Counted from the first letter of the stretch, positions 15,357-25,905 are shown. The stretch: DNA of 64,000 nucleotides from Deltaproteobacteria bacterium (GCA_020444045.1 JAHLLS010000014.1:1-64000), one strand, 5' to 3'. Notes: generated from the letters alone by a model not told the origin. Translations and numbers: made by a program.

Positions 15357-16772
15357 ATGACTGGAAAGAAGACATCCCCCCCCGCCGACCCGCTGAAGCC
15401 TTACAAGGGACGTTTTAAAAGCTACGATCGCATTCCCGTCGAAGGACGCCCTCAAGACGACATCTTCCGGGAATTGTCCGTCATGGCCGAGGAAGAAAAT
15501 GCCCGCTGGCAGACCGGCCGCGTCTCCGGCACGTTCTACCACGCTGGTGAAGACCACCGTGCCTATTTGAATAAAGTCTTTGCCCTGTTTTCCCACGAAA
15601 ACACGATTCAGTTCGATCTCTGTCCCAGCATGTTCAAGCTGGAAAGCGAGATCATCGCCATGACGGCCCGGATGCTCAACGGCGACAGGGTTCCCGAACA
15701 CCACCCCGAGGATCAGGTATGCGGCACGGTCACCTCCGGCGGGACCGAAAGTATCCTCATGGCCATGAAAGCTTACCGGGACTGGGGCAGCCAGGAAAAA
15801 GGCATCACCGCACCGGAAATCATCATGCCCCACACGGCCCATCCGGCCTTTGACAAGGCGGGGCAGTACTTCGGGATCCGCATGGCGCATGTCCCGGTCA
15901 GCGCACCCGACTTTCGGGTGGACACCAAAGCGGTGGAAGAACGGATCACGGCCAACACCGTGGCCATCGTCGGCAGTGCCGGCAATTATCCCTACGGTCT
16001 GATCGATCCCCTGGGAAAACTTTCCGACATAGCCCTGAAACACGACATCGGCCTGCACGTGGACGGCTGCCTGGGCGGGTTTATCCTGCCGTGGATCGAA
16101 AAGCTGGGCTACGCCATCCCGCCCTTCGATTTTCGGCTGCCGGGCGTCACCTCCATGTCAGCCGACACCCACAAATACGGCTTTGCTCTCAAGGGCACGT
16201 CCGTGGTCCTCTATCGGAAAAATATCTTCCGCCGCCGCCAATACTTCAATGTTCCGGACTGGCCGGGGGGCATGTACGCCTCCCCCACCGCCTCGGGCAG
16301 CCGCTCCGGCGGTCTCACGGCCGCCACCTGGGCCGCCATGGTCTACCTGGGCGAAGAAGGCTATCTGAAGGCGGCCGGCGCCATCATGGCCGTGGCCGAC
16401 GAGATCAAACATGGCATCGCGGCCATACCGGAACTGACCCTCATCGGCGAGCCTACCTTTGTGATCAGCTTCCGCTCCGATGCGGTGGATGTCTACCACA
16501 TCAACGACTTCATGAAACTGAAAGGGTGGCGCTTCAATGTCCTGCAGCTGCCCCCGGCCCTGCACTTTTGCGTCACCATGCCGCAGACCTTCCAACCCGG
16601 CATCGCCGAACAGTTCCTGGAAGATCTGCGGGAGGGGGTGGCCTACGCGCACGCCAAGACCGGCACTGCTGCGGAAACCACGGCGCTCTATGGCATGGCC
16701 GGCACGGTCGATGGCAACCGCCAGATGACCGAACTCATGTATGGCTTTTTCGACTACCTGTATTCACTCTAA
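15357..16772 (+). CDS. PLP-dependent decarboxylase/lyase, sphingosine-1-phosphate lyase-like
   Basis: 471 residues; start MTGKKTSPP at 15357 because the longer frame runs into the upstream repeat. Fold-I PLP enzyme of the group II decarboxylase/SPL branch: TSGGTESILMAMKAYRD for PLP stacking, HTAHPAFDKAGQYFG, HVDGCLGGF with the Asp that pairs with the pyridine nitrogen, and SADTHKYGFALKG with Schiff-base Lys273. Bacterial SPL homologues cleave phosphorylated long-chain bases; other members decarboxylate glutamate or tyrosine. No membrane anchor is present, unlike eukaryotic SPL. Same strand as the FGGY kinase, but 360 bases of repeat sequence separate them, so cotranscription is doubtful. Confidence 0.8.
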   Translation: MTGKKTSPPADPLKPYKGRFKSYDRIPVEGRPQDDIFRELSVMAEEENARWQTGRVSGTFYHAGEDHRAYLNKVFALFSHENTIQFDLCPSMFKLESEIIAMTARMLNGDRVPEHHPEDQVCGTVTSGGTESILMAMKAYRDWGSQEKGITAPEIIMPHTAHPAFDKAGQYFGIRMAHVPVSAPDFRVDTKAVEERITANTVAIVGSAGNYPYGLIDPLGKLSDIALKHDIGLHVDGCLGGFILPWIEKLGYAIPPFDFRLPGVTSMSADTHKYGFALKGTSVVLYRKNIFRRRQYFNVPDWPGGMYASPTASGSRSGGLTAATWAAMVYLGEEGYLKAAGAIMAVADEIKHGIAAIPELTLIGEPTFVISFRSDAVDVYHINDFMKLKGWRFNVLQLPPALHFCVTMPQTFQPGIAEQFLEDLREGVAYAHAKTGTAAETTALYGMAGTVDGNRQMTELMYGFFDYLYSL

Positions 16773-17292
16773 AGACAGACCTGGGTGGCAACAACTGTTT
16801 GGCAAATAGACAGCCGGTAATCATTTTGACTGTCATGAATATGGGCCTTTCAGAACGGCTGCCCGGCAAATATACATCGCAGCAGTATGCTGCTGCCGCA
16901 TATTTCGACTTGTCATCCTTCGTAATTATGTTTATTCTCCATCAAAAAGTTTAATTTTCCCCCCAAATGTAACGCTGCCCAAAACCATGTTCCGCTCTTT
17001 TTGTTCATCGGACATCATACCTGATGGTATCGCGTCTGGTGTTCAGTGCTTTTGCATGAGAATTATTCTCGAATCCATCTTTTGAGCACTTAACGACATA
17101 AAAGGAACTGATCCAAGGCTGAGATTTCCGGATAGGGGTCACAACGTATCGCCCCATCCCTGCACAAGGAAGGTACGCACCAAAAACCACTGCAGATGAC
17201 ACGTTTTCATGAACGAAACATCTCATTCACCGGTATCGATGAAGTAGCGTCTGTCGACCTGCGATTAGCCCAACGGAAAGGCGCCAAACAAC
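16773..17292. other. Intergenic region without a supported gene
   Basis: About 520 bases with changing base composition. A small hairpin GCAGCA-GTA-TGCTGC lies at 16879-16893. Short frames on both strands show no recognisable domain or good ribosome-binding site. Confidence 0.5.
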
Positions 17293-17454
17293 ATGAAACC
17301 CCAAAAATCATCAACGGCCACACTTGTTTTGGCGGAGTGGTATGGCGGTTTGAAGCACAGCTCCAGCAATGCCTGGGAAGACGTCAAGACCGGTTTCCTG
17401 GAGAGCTACCACCAACTGCAGGGCACCTTTGACAAAGCGGCCCAGGAGTTTTAA
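17293..17454 (+). CDS. Small hypothetical protein (53 aa)
   Basis: ATG at 17293, TAA at 17452-17454. The frame encodes a short amphipathic, helix-prone protein with WYGGLKHSSSNAWEDVKTGF and a following LESYHQLQGTFDKAAQEF. The pattern of a Trp-Glu-Asp-Val-Lys helix followed by a Phe-x-x-Ala end resembles small coiled-coil, stress-type proteins often found near central-metabolism genes, but I cannot name a family. It sits 126 bases before gnd on the same strand. The ribosome-binding site is poor, so confidence is moderate. Confidence 0.45.
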   Translation: MKPQKSSTATLVLAEWYGGLKHSSSNAWEDVKTGFLESYHQLQGTFDKAAQEF

Positions 17455-17580
17455 CGGGCGTCGCGCAGCATCATGCGGGTCGGCCCCCCAACTGTTGCTT
17501 CGGGATCGCCGACCATTGGCGCAAACGTTCCCGCCCATCCCCGCAACGGCCGGGGCCATGACAACAGGGAGGACAACAAG

Positions 17581-19011
17581 ATGGCAGACCAGGCACATAC
17601 CGGCACGTGCGACATCGGCGTGATCGGCTTAGGCGTGATGGGACGCAATTTTGTGCTCAACATGGCCGATCACGACTATGCGGTGGCCGGCTACGACCGC
17701 GAGGCGCAGCAAACCTGTTCCCTCGAGAAAGAAAAAAGCGGGCGGCAGGCCGTCCATGCCGTCAACGACATCGGACGCTTTTGCGACCTGCTGCGTCTTC
17801 CGCGGGCCGTGCTGCTGCTGGTGCCGGCGGGCGCTCCGGTGGACGACGTGATTCAATCCCTCGAGCCGCACCTGGACCCCGGCGACCTGATCATCGACAG
17901 CGGCAACTCCCATTTCCCGGACACCGATCGCCGCGAGGCCGCGCTCAAGGAAAAAGGGCTGCTCTTCATGGGCATGGGGATTTCCGGCGGCGAAAGCGGC
18001 GCCCGCCAAGGCCCCAGCCTCATGCCGGGCGGCCCCCGCCAAGGTTACGACCGTGTCGGCGCTATTCTGGAAGCCGCGGCCGCTCAAGTGGACCAGGCCC
18101 CCTGTGTGGCCTACCTGGGGCCCGGTTCGGCGGGCCACTATGTCAAGATGGTCCACAACGGGATCGAGTACGGGTTGATGCAGCTGATTTCCGAGACCTA
18201 CGACCTGATGAAGCGCGGCCTGGGGATGGCCCCCGATGAACTGCATGCCGTATACGATCGCTGGAACCGGGAAGAACTCAACAGCTATTTGCTTGAAATA
18301 ACCGCCGCGATATTTCTTCATAAAGACGACGGTAGCGAAAAACCCCTTCTCGATGTGATTCGGGATGAAGCCCAACAGAAAGGCACCGGGGAATGGACGG
18401 GCCTGGAGGCCTTGGGCCTGCAGGTGCCGACCTTCACCATCGACGCGGCGGTCATGATGCGGAATATGTCGGCCTTTAAACAACAAAGACTAAAAGCCGC
18501 GCATCTGCTCAAAGGGCCAACGCCGCGCTTTGACGGCGCAAAAGAGCCGCTCATCCGGCAGATCAAAAATGCCCTCTATGCGGCCATGATCATCACCTAT
18601 GCCCAGGGCCTGGCCCTGCTGGCCAAAGCTTCCCAGACCTATGCCTACAACTTGAATCTGGAAACCGTGGCCCGCATCTGGCGCGGCGGTTGCATTATCC
18701 GAGCGGCCTTGCTGGAAGAGATCCGTTCGGCCTGCACATCCGATCCCGATCTGGAAAATATTCTTTTGGACGGAAATCTGGCCCGGGCCGTGGTGGAACG
18801 GGAAGCGGACCTGCGCGCGGTGGTGCGCACAGGTGCGGCATGGGGCCTGCCGGTGCCGGGTCTGATGATGTCCCTGTCCTACTTTGACGCCTTGCGCAGC
18901 GACTGGCTGCCGGCCAACCTGATCATGGCCCAGCGGGACTATTTCGGCGCCCATACCTATGAGCGGGTGGATCGCGCCGGCACCTTTCACACCCAGTGGG
19001 AAAAAACGTAA
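17581..19011 (+). CDS. gnd: 6-phosphogluconate dehydrogenase (decarboxylating)
   Basis: 476 residues from ATG 17581, preceded by GGGAGG. Oxidises 6-phosphogluconate to ribulose 5-phosphate and CO2 with production of NAD(P)H. The Rossmann loop GLGVMGRNFVLNMADHDYAV begins near residue 13; substrate and catalytic motifs are GISGGESGARQGPSLMPGG and KMVHNGIEYGLMQLISETYDLM (catalytic Lys and the family HNGIEY), then GGCIIRA. The C-terminal tail QRDYFGAHTYERVDRAGTFH is complete. Length equals the long (E. coli-type) dimeric form. First intact gene of a pentose phosphate island; pgl follows 27 bases later. Confidence 0.97.
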   Translation: MADQAHTGTCDIGVIGLGVMGRNFVLNMADHDYAVAGYDREAQQTCSLEKEKSGRQAVHAVNDIGRFCDLLRLPRAVLLLVPAGAPVDDVIQSLEPHLDPGDLIIDSGNSHFPDTDRREAALKEKGLLFMGMGISGGESGARQGPSLMPGGPRQGYDRVGAILEAAAAQVDQAPCVAYLGPGSAGHYVKMVHNGIEYGLMQLISETYDLMKRGLGMAPDELHAVYDRWNREELNSYLLEITAAIFLHKDDGSEKPLLDVIRDEAQQKGTGEWTGLEALGLQVPTFTIDAAVMMRNMSAFKQQRLKAAHLLKGPTPRFDGAKEPLIRQIKNALYAAMIITYAQGLALLAKASQTYAYNLNLETVARIWRGGCIIRAALLEEIRSACTSDPDLENILLDGNLARAVVEREADLRAVVRTGAAWGLPVPGLMMSLSYFDALRSDWLPANLIMAQRDYFGAHTYERVDRAGTFHTQWEKT

Positions 19012-19038
19012 CTGCTTTTCATAGGTGGACGCCACCCC

Positions 19039-19788
19039 ATGATTCACCGTTTCGACGATCCGGAAGCCCTGAGCCGCGCCGCAGCAGACCTTTTTGCACA
19101 GGCGGCGTGCGCGGCCGTCGCTGAGCGCGGGCGCTTCGACGTTGCATTTTCAGGCGGCCACACCCCCCAACGCACCTATGAACTCCTGGCCCGACCGCCC
19201 TGGCGCGACCGGACGCCGTGGCCCGACGTTCACGTGTTCTGGGGGGATGAACGCTGTGTGCCGCCTGAAGATGCGCGCAGCAACGGCCGCATGGCCCACT
19301 TGGCATTGCTGCAGCATGTGCCCCTTAATTCAGCCCATGTGCATCCCATCCGCTGCGACGGCGATCCCGACGCCGGCGCCGCGCGCTACGACAAACTGCT
19401 GCGCACCCAGTTGCCCGCTGCGGCGCCGGTGCTGGATCTCGTCTTCCTGGGGTTGGGCCAGGACGGGCATACCGCCTCGCTTTTCCCTTACAGCCCGGTG
19501 CTGGCCGAAAAAGCGCGTTGGGCGGCAGCGGTGTATGTCGCCGAACAGCAGATGCACCGCGTCAGCCTGACCCCGGTGATCATCAATGCCGCGCGGCGAG
19601 TGGTTTTTCTGGTCGTCGGCCGGGAGAAAGCGCAGGTTCTCAAAACCGTCCTGGAGGGCCCGACGGATGCCCGGCGGCTGCCGGCCCAGCTCATAACGCC
19701 CCGCCCGGGCCGTTTGCTATGGATGGTGGATCAGACGGCGGCCTCCCACCTGACCCCAAGCACGGATAAGGTACACGCCGAAAGATAG
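19039..19788 (+). CDS. pgl: 6-phosphogluconolactonase
   Basis: 249 residues, DevB/SOL type. Hydrolyses 6-phosphoglucono-1,5-lactone, the product of Zwf and precursor for Gnd. Family motifs are VAFSGGHTPQRTYELLA, FWGDERCVPPEDARSN, the signature FLGLGQDGHTASLFP with active-site His, and RVSLTPVIINAARRVVFLVVGREKA. It lies between gnd and the tal-pgi fusion on the same strand, forming the oxidative branch together with zwf at 28645. Confidence 0.95.
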   Translation: MIHRFDDPEALSRAAADLFAQAACAAVAERGRFDVAFSGGHTPQRTYELLARPPWRDRTPWPDVHVFWGDERCVPPEDARSNGRMAHLALLQHVPLNSAHVHPIRCDGDPDAGAARYDKLLRTQLPAAAPVLDLVFLGLGQDGHTASLFPYSPVLAEKARWAAAVYVAEQQMHRVSLTPVIINAARRVVFLVVGREKAQVLKTVLEGPTDARRLPAQLITPRPGRLLWMVDQTAASHLTPSTDKVHAER

Positions 19789-19829
19789 GATAACGAAAGC
19801 CGCAAAAGACAAGGGGAGACGGGTGTCGG

Positions 19830-19871
19830 TGTAGGACAACCACTGACATCCGTTTTGAATGCCGTCCTACA
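19830..19871. repeat. 8-bp inverted repeat in the pgl/tal-pgi spacer
   Basis: TGTAGGAC (19830-19837) and GTCCTACA (19864-19871) are perfect inverted copies around a 26-base loop. It could be a weak terminator, a processing site or an extragenic repeat. The rest of the 190-base spacer holds no gene. Confidence 0.3.
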
Positions 19872-19978
19872 TAGAAATCAGAGCTGGACTTATAGCCATA
19901 CGCCCGGCTGCTGCATTAGAGTATTCGTGAATTTAAGAAGATGAACGAAACCGCAGGTGGATCGAAAGGGAATAAGAT

Positions 19979-22795
19979 ATGAATGACAATCCTTTGAAAC
20001 AATTGGGTACCTTGGGGCAATCCATCTGGCTGGATTATATCCGGCGGGATCTGATCGCCGGCGGCGGGCTGCGGCGTCTGATCGAGGAAGACGGGCTGCG
20101 GGGAATGACCTCGAATCCGGCCATCTTCGAGAAGGCGATTGCCCACAGCCACGATTACGACGCGGACATTCGCGCCATGGCGCTTGCGGGAAAAGATACC
20201 GCTGTCATCTATGAAACCCTCAGCCAGCGAGACGTGCAGAGCGCCGCCGATGCCTTCCGGCCGGTCTACGACCAAACCGACGGCCGGGATGGCTATGTCA
20301 GCCTGGAGGTCAACCCCCACCTGGCGCACGATACCGAAGGGACGCTGGCTGAAGCGCGCCGGTTGTGGTCTGCGCTGGACCGCCCCAATGTCTTCATCAA
20401 GGTCCCGGCCACGGCCGAAGGGCTGCCTGTCATCCGGCAGCTGATCAGCGAAGGCATCAACGTCAACGTCACCCTGCTTTTCGGGCTGCCGCGCTACCGG
20501 GAGGTGGCCGAAGCCTACCTTAGCGGTATCGAAGCACGGGCCGCCCAGGGAAAATCCGTCAAGCCGGTGGCCTCGGTGGCCAGCTTTTTTGTCAGTCGCA
20601 TCGATGCGCTGGTGGATCCCCTGCTGGAAAAACGGATGACCGATGGCAGCCCGGCAGCCGACGTTGCGAAAAAGGCGGGCGGGCAAGTGGCCATTGCCAG
20701 CGCGAAGATGGCCTACCAGATCTACAAGGAGATCTTCGGCAGCGACCGGTTTAAGCGCTTGGCAACGAAAGGCGCCCGCGTCCAGCGATTGCTGTGGGCC
20801 AGCACCAGCACCAAAAACCCGGACTACCGCGACGTGAAATACGTCGAAGCCCTCATCGGACCGGACACGGTCAACACCGCTCCGCCGGAAACCCTGGCGG
20901 CCTACCGCGACCATGGCACGCCGCAAGCCCGCCTCGAACAGGATCTCGCGGAAGCCCGTCAGGTGCTGGCGCGGCTGCCGGAGTTAGGTATCGACATCGA
21001 CCATCTGACCCAGCAACTCGAAGACGAGGGCGTCGCCAAATTCAACGCCCCCTTCGACAAACTGTTGGCGACCTTGGCGCAACGGTCGGCAGCACAGCCG
21101 GCGCCGGACAAAAAACAAACCGACGTGCACAGCGCCAGTCCGAAAGACAGTTCCGCCGCTCAAACACACCCCCTGACAGAGCGCCCCGCGTGGCAGGCCC
21201 TCCAGACGCATTACGAAACGATTCGCCACCTGCATCTGCGGCAGCTCTTCGCCGACGATCCCGACCGCGGCGAGCGCCTGACCGCCGAGGCCGAGGGAAT
21301 TTACCTCGATTATTCTAAAAACCGGGTCACCGATGAAACCATACAACTGCTGATCGAACTGGCCGAGGCGTGCGGTCTGCGGGAGCGCATCGATGCCATG
21401 TTCCGCGGTGAAGCGATCAATGTCACCGAAAAACGCGCCGTACTGCACACCGCCCTGAGGGTACCCAAGACCGAGCACATCGTCGTCGATGGCGTCGACG
21501 TCGTGCCCGAGGTGCACGGGGTGCTCGATCGCATGGCCGCTTTCGCGCGCCAAGTCCGCAGCGGCGAGTGGCGAGGATACACCGGCCAGCCGATTCGCAA
21601 CATCATCAATATCGGCATCGGCGGCTCCGACCTCGGCCCGGTGATGGCTTACGAGGCGCTGCGCCATTACAGCCAGCGCGACCTGACCTTGCGCTTCGTC
21701 TCCAACGTGGACGGTACTGACTTTGCCGAAGCCACGCAGGATCTCGACCCGGCGCAAACCCTTTTCATCATCTGTTCCAAAACATTCACGACCCTCGAGA
21801 CACTGACCAACGCCCACAGTGCCCGCGCCTGGTGCCTGCGCCAACTGGGTGACGAGCGCGCCGTAGCCCGGCACTTCGTGGCGGTATCGACCAACGCCGA
21901 AGGTGTGGCTAAGTTCGGCATCGACACCACCAACATGTTCGGCTTCTGGGACTGGGTCGGCGGGCGCTACTCCATGGATTCGGCCATCGGCCTGTCGACC
22001 ATGATCGCCATCGGACCCGAACATTTCCGTGCCATGCTGGCCGGTTTTCACAAGATGGATCAGCACTTCCGCAGCGCACCCTTCGCGCGGAATCTCCCCG
22101 TCCTCATGGGGTTGCTCGCGGTGTGGCACAGCAACTACTTCGATGCCCAGACGGTGGCGGTGCTGCCTTACGACCAGTACCTGAAACGGTTCCCGGCGTA
22201 CCTCCAGCAACTGACCATGGAGAGCAACGGCAAGCACGTCACGCTGGACGGCACACGCGTCGCCTATCAAACCTCACCCATTTACTGGGGCGAACCCGGC
22301 ACCAACGGTCAGCACTCCTTCTACCAGCTCATCCACCAGGGCACCCGGCTGATCCCCTGCGACTTCATCGGTTTCTGCCAGAGCCTGAATCCCATCGGTG
22401 ATCACCACGATCTGCTGATGTCGAACCTGTTTGCCCAGACCGAGGCCCTGGCGTTTGGCAAGACACGGGATGAAGTCCAGGCCGAGGGCACACCGGCATG
22501 GCTCGCGCCACACCGGGTCTTCGAAGGCAATCGCCCGACCAATACTATCCTGGCCGAGCGACTAACCCCGGAGACGCTGGGGCTGCTGGTGGCACTCTAC
22601 GAGCACAGTGTCTTCACCCAAGGGGCCGTCTGGCATATCGATTCCTTCGATCAGTGGGGCGTCGAACTGGGCAAGGCCCTGGCCCAGCGGACGGTCCCCG
22701 AACTTGAAAGTGCGACCGAGCCGAGACTCATGCATGACAGCTCGACCAACACGCTCATTCGACACTACCGCCGGCTCAAGACGAAACGTTCATAA
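19979..22795 (+). CDS. tal-pgi: Bifunctional transaldolase/glucose-6-phosphate isomerase
   Basis: 938 residues, a natural fusion known in several bacteria. Residues 1 to about 370 are transaldolase of the TalB/TAL-PGI type: [28 protein letters not shown], and [16 protein letters not shown] with Schiff-base Lys141. After a short charged, Ala/Pro-rich linker (about 375-395), residues 400-938 are phosphoglucose isomerase: [52 protein letters not shown] and [13 protein letters not shown] with the catalytic Lys. Both halves look complete. It couples sedoheptulose 7-phosphate chemistry to glucose 6-phosphate recycling, so carbon can cycle through Zwf and Gnd repeatedly. Confidence 0.95.
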   Translation: MNDNPLKQLGTLGQSIWLDYIRRDLIAGGGLRRLIEEDGLRGMTSNPAIFEKAIAHSHDYDADIRAMALAGKDTAVIYETLSQRDVQSAADAFRPVYDQTDGRDGYVSLEVNPHLAHDTEGTLAEARRLWSALDRPNVFIKVPATAEGLPVIRQLISEGINVNVTLLFGLPRYREVAEAYLSGIEARAAQGKSVKPVASVASFFVSRIDALVDPLLEKRMTDGSPAADVAKKAGGQVAIASAKMAYQIYKEIFGSDRFKRLATKGARVQRLLWASTSTKNPDYRDVKYVEALIGPDTVNTAPPETLAAYRDHGTPQARLEQDLAEARQVLARLPELGIDIDHLTQQLEDEGVAKFNAPFDKLLATLAQRSAAQPAPDKKQTDVHSASPKDSSAAQTHPLTERPAWQALQTHYETIRHLHLRQLFADDPDRGERLTAEAEGIYLDYSKNRVTDETIQLLIELAEACGLRERIDAMFRGEAINVTEKRAVLHTALRVPKTEHIVVDGVDVVPEVHGVLDRMAAFARQVRSGEWRGYTGQPIRNIINIGIGGSDLGPVMAYEALRHYSQRDLTLRFVSNVDGTDFAEATQDLDPAQTLFIICSKTFTTLETLTNAHSARAWCLRQLGDERAVARHFVAVSTNAEGVAKFGIDTTNMFGFWDWVGGRYSMDSAIGLSTMIAIGPEHFRAMLAGFHKMDQHFRSAPFARNLPVLMGLLAVWHSNYFDAQTVAVLPYDQYLKRFPAYLQQLTMESNGKHVTLDGTRVAYQTSPIYWGEPGTNGQHSFYQLIHQGTRLIPCDFIGFCQSLNPIGDHHDLLMSNLFAQTEALAFGKTRDEVQAEGTPAWLAPHRVFEGNRPTNTILAERLTPETLGLLVALYEHSVFTQGAVWHIDSFDQWGVELGKALAQRTVPELESATEPRLMHDSSTNTLIRHYRRLKTKRS

Positions 22796-22797
22796 CC

Positions 22798-23010
22798 TTG
22801 TTGCGGCCCAAGCCCGGCTGCCGGCTCTATGAGGTGCCAGTGGGCTTCAAGTGGTTCGCCGACGGCCTGTTCGACGGTTCACTCGGTTTCGGCGGCGAGA
22901 AGAGCGCGGGGGCGTCTTTCGTCCGCCGGGACGGCAGCGTCTGGACCACGGACAAAGACGGCATCGTTGCGGCGTTGCTGGCAGTGGAGATCACCGGCCG
23001 GACAAGGTGA
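22798..23010 (+). pseudogene. pgm: Remnant of alpha-D-glucose-phosphate phosphoglucomutase
   Basis: About 70 codons read like an internal piece of alpha-phosphoglucomutase: [39 protein letters not shown] and [23 protein letters not shown] is the sugar-binding loop of the family, here with Glu to Lys. The frame stops at 23010. The N-terminal 300-plus residues with the phosphoserine loop and the last domain are absent. It begins 3 bases after tal-pgi. An active enzyme is impossible. Confidence 0.85.
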
Positions 23011-23141
23011 AAGTCCGGACCCCGCCGGTGACCGGCAAACAGGACGGCGGGTCCTATCGGAAAGGACGGCCGGTGTGGCCGAAAGAAGAACAACATTACC
23101 AAAGATGAACCAGACCCACCATTGCATCTGAGGGAGAAACC

Positions 23142-25688
23142 ATGCGCCAACCAACACGTGTCAGCCACCCCCTGTACCGTCTGCTGCCCACCGAAGTCGA
23201 GGGATTCGATGCACTGGCGGAGCTGGCCCTGGATATGCGCTCGTCGTGGAATCATTACACCGACAGCCTATGGCGCCAACTTGAACCCGAACTCTGGGAA
23301 ATCACCCATAATCCCTGGGTTGTCCTGCAGACGGCCTCGCGCGAGCGGATCGAAGGCATGATGGCCGACCCGACTTTTCGAAAACAGGTTGAGGGCATGG
23401 TCAAGACCCGGCGGCAAGCCATGGCCACACCCGCCTGGTTTCAGCAGCATCATTCCCAGGGCCCCCTGACCGGTGTGGCCTATTTCAGCATGGAATTTAT
23501 GTTGAGCGAGGCGCTGCCCATCTACTCGGGCGGCCTTGGCAATGTGGCCGGCGATCAGCTCAAGTCCGCCAGCGATCTGGGGGTGCCGGTGGTCGGCGTG
23601 GGCCTGCTGTATCAGCAAGGCTATTTTCGCCAGATGATCGATCAGGAGGGCAACCAACAGGCCCTTTATCCGTACAACGACCCCGGACAATTGCCGATCA
23701 CGCCCTTGCGTCAGGACGACGGCGAGTGGCTGCGGCTGAAAATCGCCTTGCCGGGTTACGCGGTCTGGCTGCGCGCCTGGCAGGTCCAGGTGGGCCGGGT
23801 AACCCTTTACCTGCTCGACAGCAATGATGCGGCAAACTTTCCCGCCCATCGTGGGATTACCAGCGAGCTCTATGGCGGCGGGCCGGAGCTGCGCCTCAAG
23901 CAGGAACTGCTCCTGGGCATCGGGGGGTGGCGGCTGCTGGGAGCGCTGGGCATCCAACCGGAAGTCTGCCACCTGAATGAAGGGCATGCGGCCTTTGCCG
24001 TTTTGGAGCGTGCCCGTGATTTCATGCAGGCGAGCGGGCAGCCCTTCGAGACGGCCCTGGCCGTCACGCGCGCCGGCAACCTGTTTACCACCCACACGGC
24101 CGTAGCCGCCGGCTTCGACCGCTTTCTGCCGGACCTTATCGGGCAATATCTCGGCGGCTATGCCGAACAGAAACTCGGCATCAGCCTAAATGAATTGCTG
24201 GCCCTGGGCCGCCGGAACCCCGACGACGCATCGGAAAGTTTCAATATGGCCTATCTGGCCATTCGCGGCAGCGGGGCGGTCAATGGCGTGAGCCGCCTGC
24301 ATGGCAAAGTCAGCCGACAGCTCTTTGGGCCGCTCTTCCCTCACTGGCCGATGGAGGAAGTGCCCGTCGGACACGTAACCAACGGCGTCCACGTGCCGAC
24401 CTGGGACTCGGCGCCGGCCGATGAACTCTGGACGGGCGCCTGCGGCAAAGAACGCTGGCTGGGGCCTACGGAGCCCTTGGAGCAGCGCATCCGCCGCGTC
24501 TCGGACGCCGACCTCTGGCAATTTCGCATCGCCGCTACGGAGTCGCTGGTAGCATACGCCCGTGAGCGATTGTCCCGGCAACTGGCCGGCTGCGGCGCAT
24601 TGCCCGAGGTGGTGGACGAAGCCAAACAGCTATTTGATCCCCACGCGTTGACCCTGGGCTTTGCGCGCCGTTTTGCGACCTATAAGCGCCCCAACCTGCT
24701 GCTGCACGACCCGCAACGGCTGCTGCGGCTGCTCAACAATGCCGAGCGCCCGGTGCAACTCATCATCGCCGGCAAAGCCCATCCGGAAGACCGCACGGGG
24801 CAAGCCCTTATTCACGAATGGATCAATTTCATCCGCCAGCCGGAAGTCCGCCCCCACATCATCTTCCTGAGCGACTACGACATGATGCTGACGGAACACC
24901 TGGTGCAGGGGGTGGACGTCTGGATCAACACGCCACGGCGGCCCTGGGAGGCATGCGGCACCAGCGGCATGAAGGTGCTCGTCAATGGCGGCATCAATCT
25001 ATCGGAACTGGATGGCTGGTGGGCCGAGGCGTACACCCCTGATGTGGGATGGGCCTTGGGGGACGGCCGGGAGCATGGCGATGATCCGGCCTGGGACGCG
25101 GCCGAAGCCGAAGCCCTCTACGACCTGCTCGAACGGGAGGTGGTCCCGGAATTTTTTACGCGCGACAAACAGGGCATTCCCAAAGCCTGGGTAACGCGCA
25201 TGCGCGAAAGCATGGCCCGCTTGACACCGCACTTTTCCGCCAACCGTGCGGTACGCGAATACACCGAACAGCACTACCTGCCAGCGGCCGCCGCCTACCG
25301 TGCGCGTTCAGCCGATAAAGGCGCAGCGGGCGGCCAGATAGTGAAATGGCACCAAACACTGATGCAAAAATGGGCCATGTTGCGCTTCGGTGAAGTGAAG
25401 ATAACGACCCAGGACCAGCAGCACCTGTTTGAGGTGCGGCTCTTTCTCAATGACCTCGACCCCCAGACGGTGAGGGTGGAGCTTTACGCCGACGGCGTGA
25501 GCGACGGTGAGCCGCTGCGCCGGGAAATGACGCGCGTTGGCCGACCGAGCAGCGCGTCGGACGGCTATGTTTACAGTGCAGCGGTGCCCGCCGAGCGCCC
25601 TTCATCAGATTATACGGCACGCGTAATACCGCGTTGCGAGGGCGTTGCCGTTCCACTGGAGGAACCATGTATCCTGTGGCAGCGGTGA
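23142..25688 (+). CDS. glgP: Alpha-glucan (glycogen/maltodextrin) phosphorylase
   Basis: 848 residues, short GT35 type with the N-terminal DUF3417 part (LALDMRSSWNHYTDSLWRQL). Releases glucose 1-phosphate from alpha-1,4-glucan using PLP. Visible: YFSMEFMLSEALPIYSGGLG, HLNEGHAAFAVLERARD, TTHTAVAAGFDRF, HVTNGVHVPTWDS, FARRFATYKRPNLLL, and the PLP site EACGTSGMKVLVNGGINLSE with the Schiff-base Lys. GAGGGAGAAACC precedes the ATG. The C-terminal 110 residues (EVRLFLNDLDPQTVRVELY) are the usual extension of this subfamily. Its product needs a phosphoglucomutase, yet the adjacent pgm is a fragment, so another mutase must exist elsewhere. Confidence 0.93.
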   Translation: MRQPTRVSHPLYRLLPTEVEGFDALAELALDMRSSWNHYTDSLWRQLEPELWEITHNPWVVLQTASRERIEGMMADPTFRKQVEGMVKTRRQAMATPAWFQQHHSQGPLTGVAYFSMEFMLSEALPIYSGGLGNVAGDQLKSASDLGVPVVGVGLLYQQGYFRQMIDQEGNQQALYPYNDPGQLPITPLRQDDGEWLRLKIALPGYAVWLRAWQVQVGRVTLYLLDSNDAANFPAHRGITSELYGGGPELRLKQELLLGIGGWRLLGALGIQPEVCHLNEGHAAFAVLERARDFMQASGQPFETALAVTRAGNLFTTHTAVAAGFDRFLPDLIGQYLGGYAEQKLGISLNELLALGRRNPDDASESFNMAYLAIRGSGAVNGVSRLHGKVSRQLFGPLFPHWPMEEVPVGHVTNGVHVPTWDSAPADELWTGACGKERWLGPTEPLEQRIRRVSDADLWQFRIAATESLVAYARERLSRQLAGCGALPEVVDEAKQLFDPHALTLGFARRFATYKRPNLLLHDPQRLLRLLNNAERPVQLIIAGKAHPEDRTGQALIHEWINFIRQPEVRPHIIFLSDYDMMLTEHLVQGVDVWINTPRRPWEACGTSGMKVLVNGGINLSELDGWWAEAYTPDVGWALGDGREHGDDPAWDAAEAEALYDLLEREVVPEFFTRDKQGIPKAWVTRMRESMARLTPHFSANRAVREYTEQHYLPAAAAYRARSADKGAAGGQIVKWHQTLMQKWAMLRFGEVKITTQDQQHLFEVRLFLNDLDPQTVRVELYADGVSDGEPLRREMTRVGRPSSASDGYVYSAAVPAERPSSDYTARVIPRCEGVAVPLEEPCILWQR

Positions 25689-25743
25689 TCCGGTCGAGGG
25701 AAGCCATAATGATCGCGCAAACGGCCGGAGCAAGGCAATTTCC

Positions 25744-25905
25744 ATGAGCACCTGCTCGGGTGACCTGGGCCCCGGACTGCTCTGGTATCTGTTCCGTACC
25801 GAGGGCCTGGATGACAAACAATTCAACGAGATGGTGAATTTTCAGTCCGGTCGGCTGGGTATATCAGGTTGGGAATTTCGTTGCCGGAAGGGACATAACC
25901 CATGA
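25744..25905 (+). pseudogene. ackA: Remnant of acetate kinase C-terminal region
   Basis: The frame reads MSTCSGDLGPGLLWYLFRTE and then GLDDKQFNEMVNFQSGRLGI followed by SG. This is the acetate-kinase segment usually written MGTRSGDxDPG...LLNxxSGLLGISG. Nothing of the N-terminal phosphate loop or catalytic core precedes it, and the frame ends at the next start codon. The remnant preserves roughly 45 codons of a 400-codon gene. Confidence 0.75.

Noticed and set aside
15003..15375. Several short frames on both strands in the kinase/decarboxylase spacer
   Set aside because: They lie in a GC-rich repeat-like block ending in a hairpin and have no ribosome-binding sites or domains.
20984..22270. 428-codon minus-strand frame
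   Set aside because: Shadow of the phosphoglucose isomerase half of tal-pgi.
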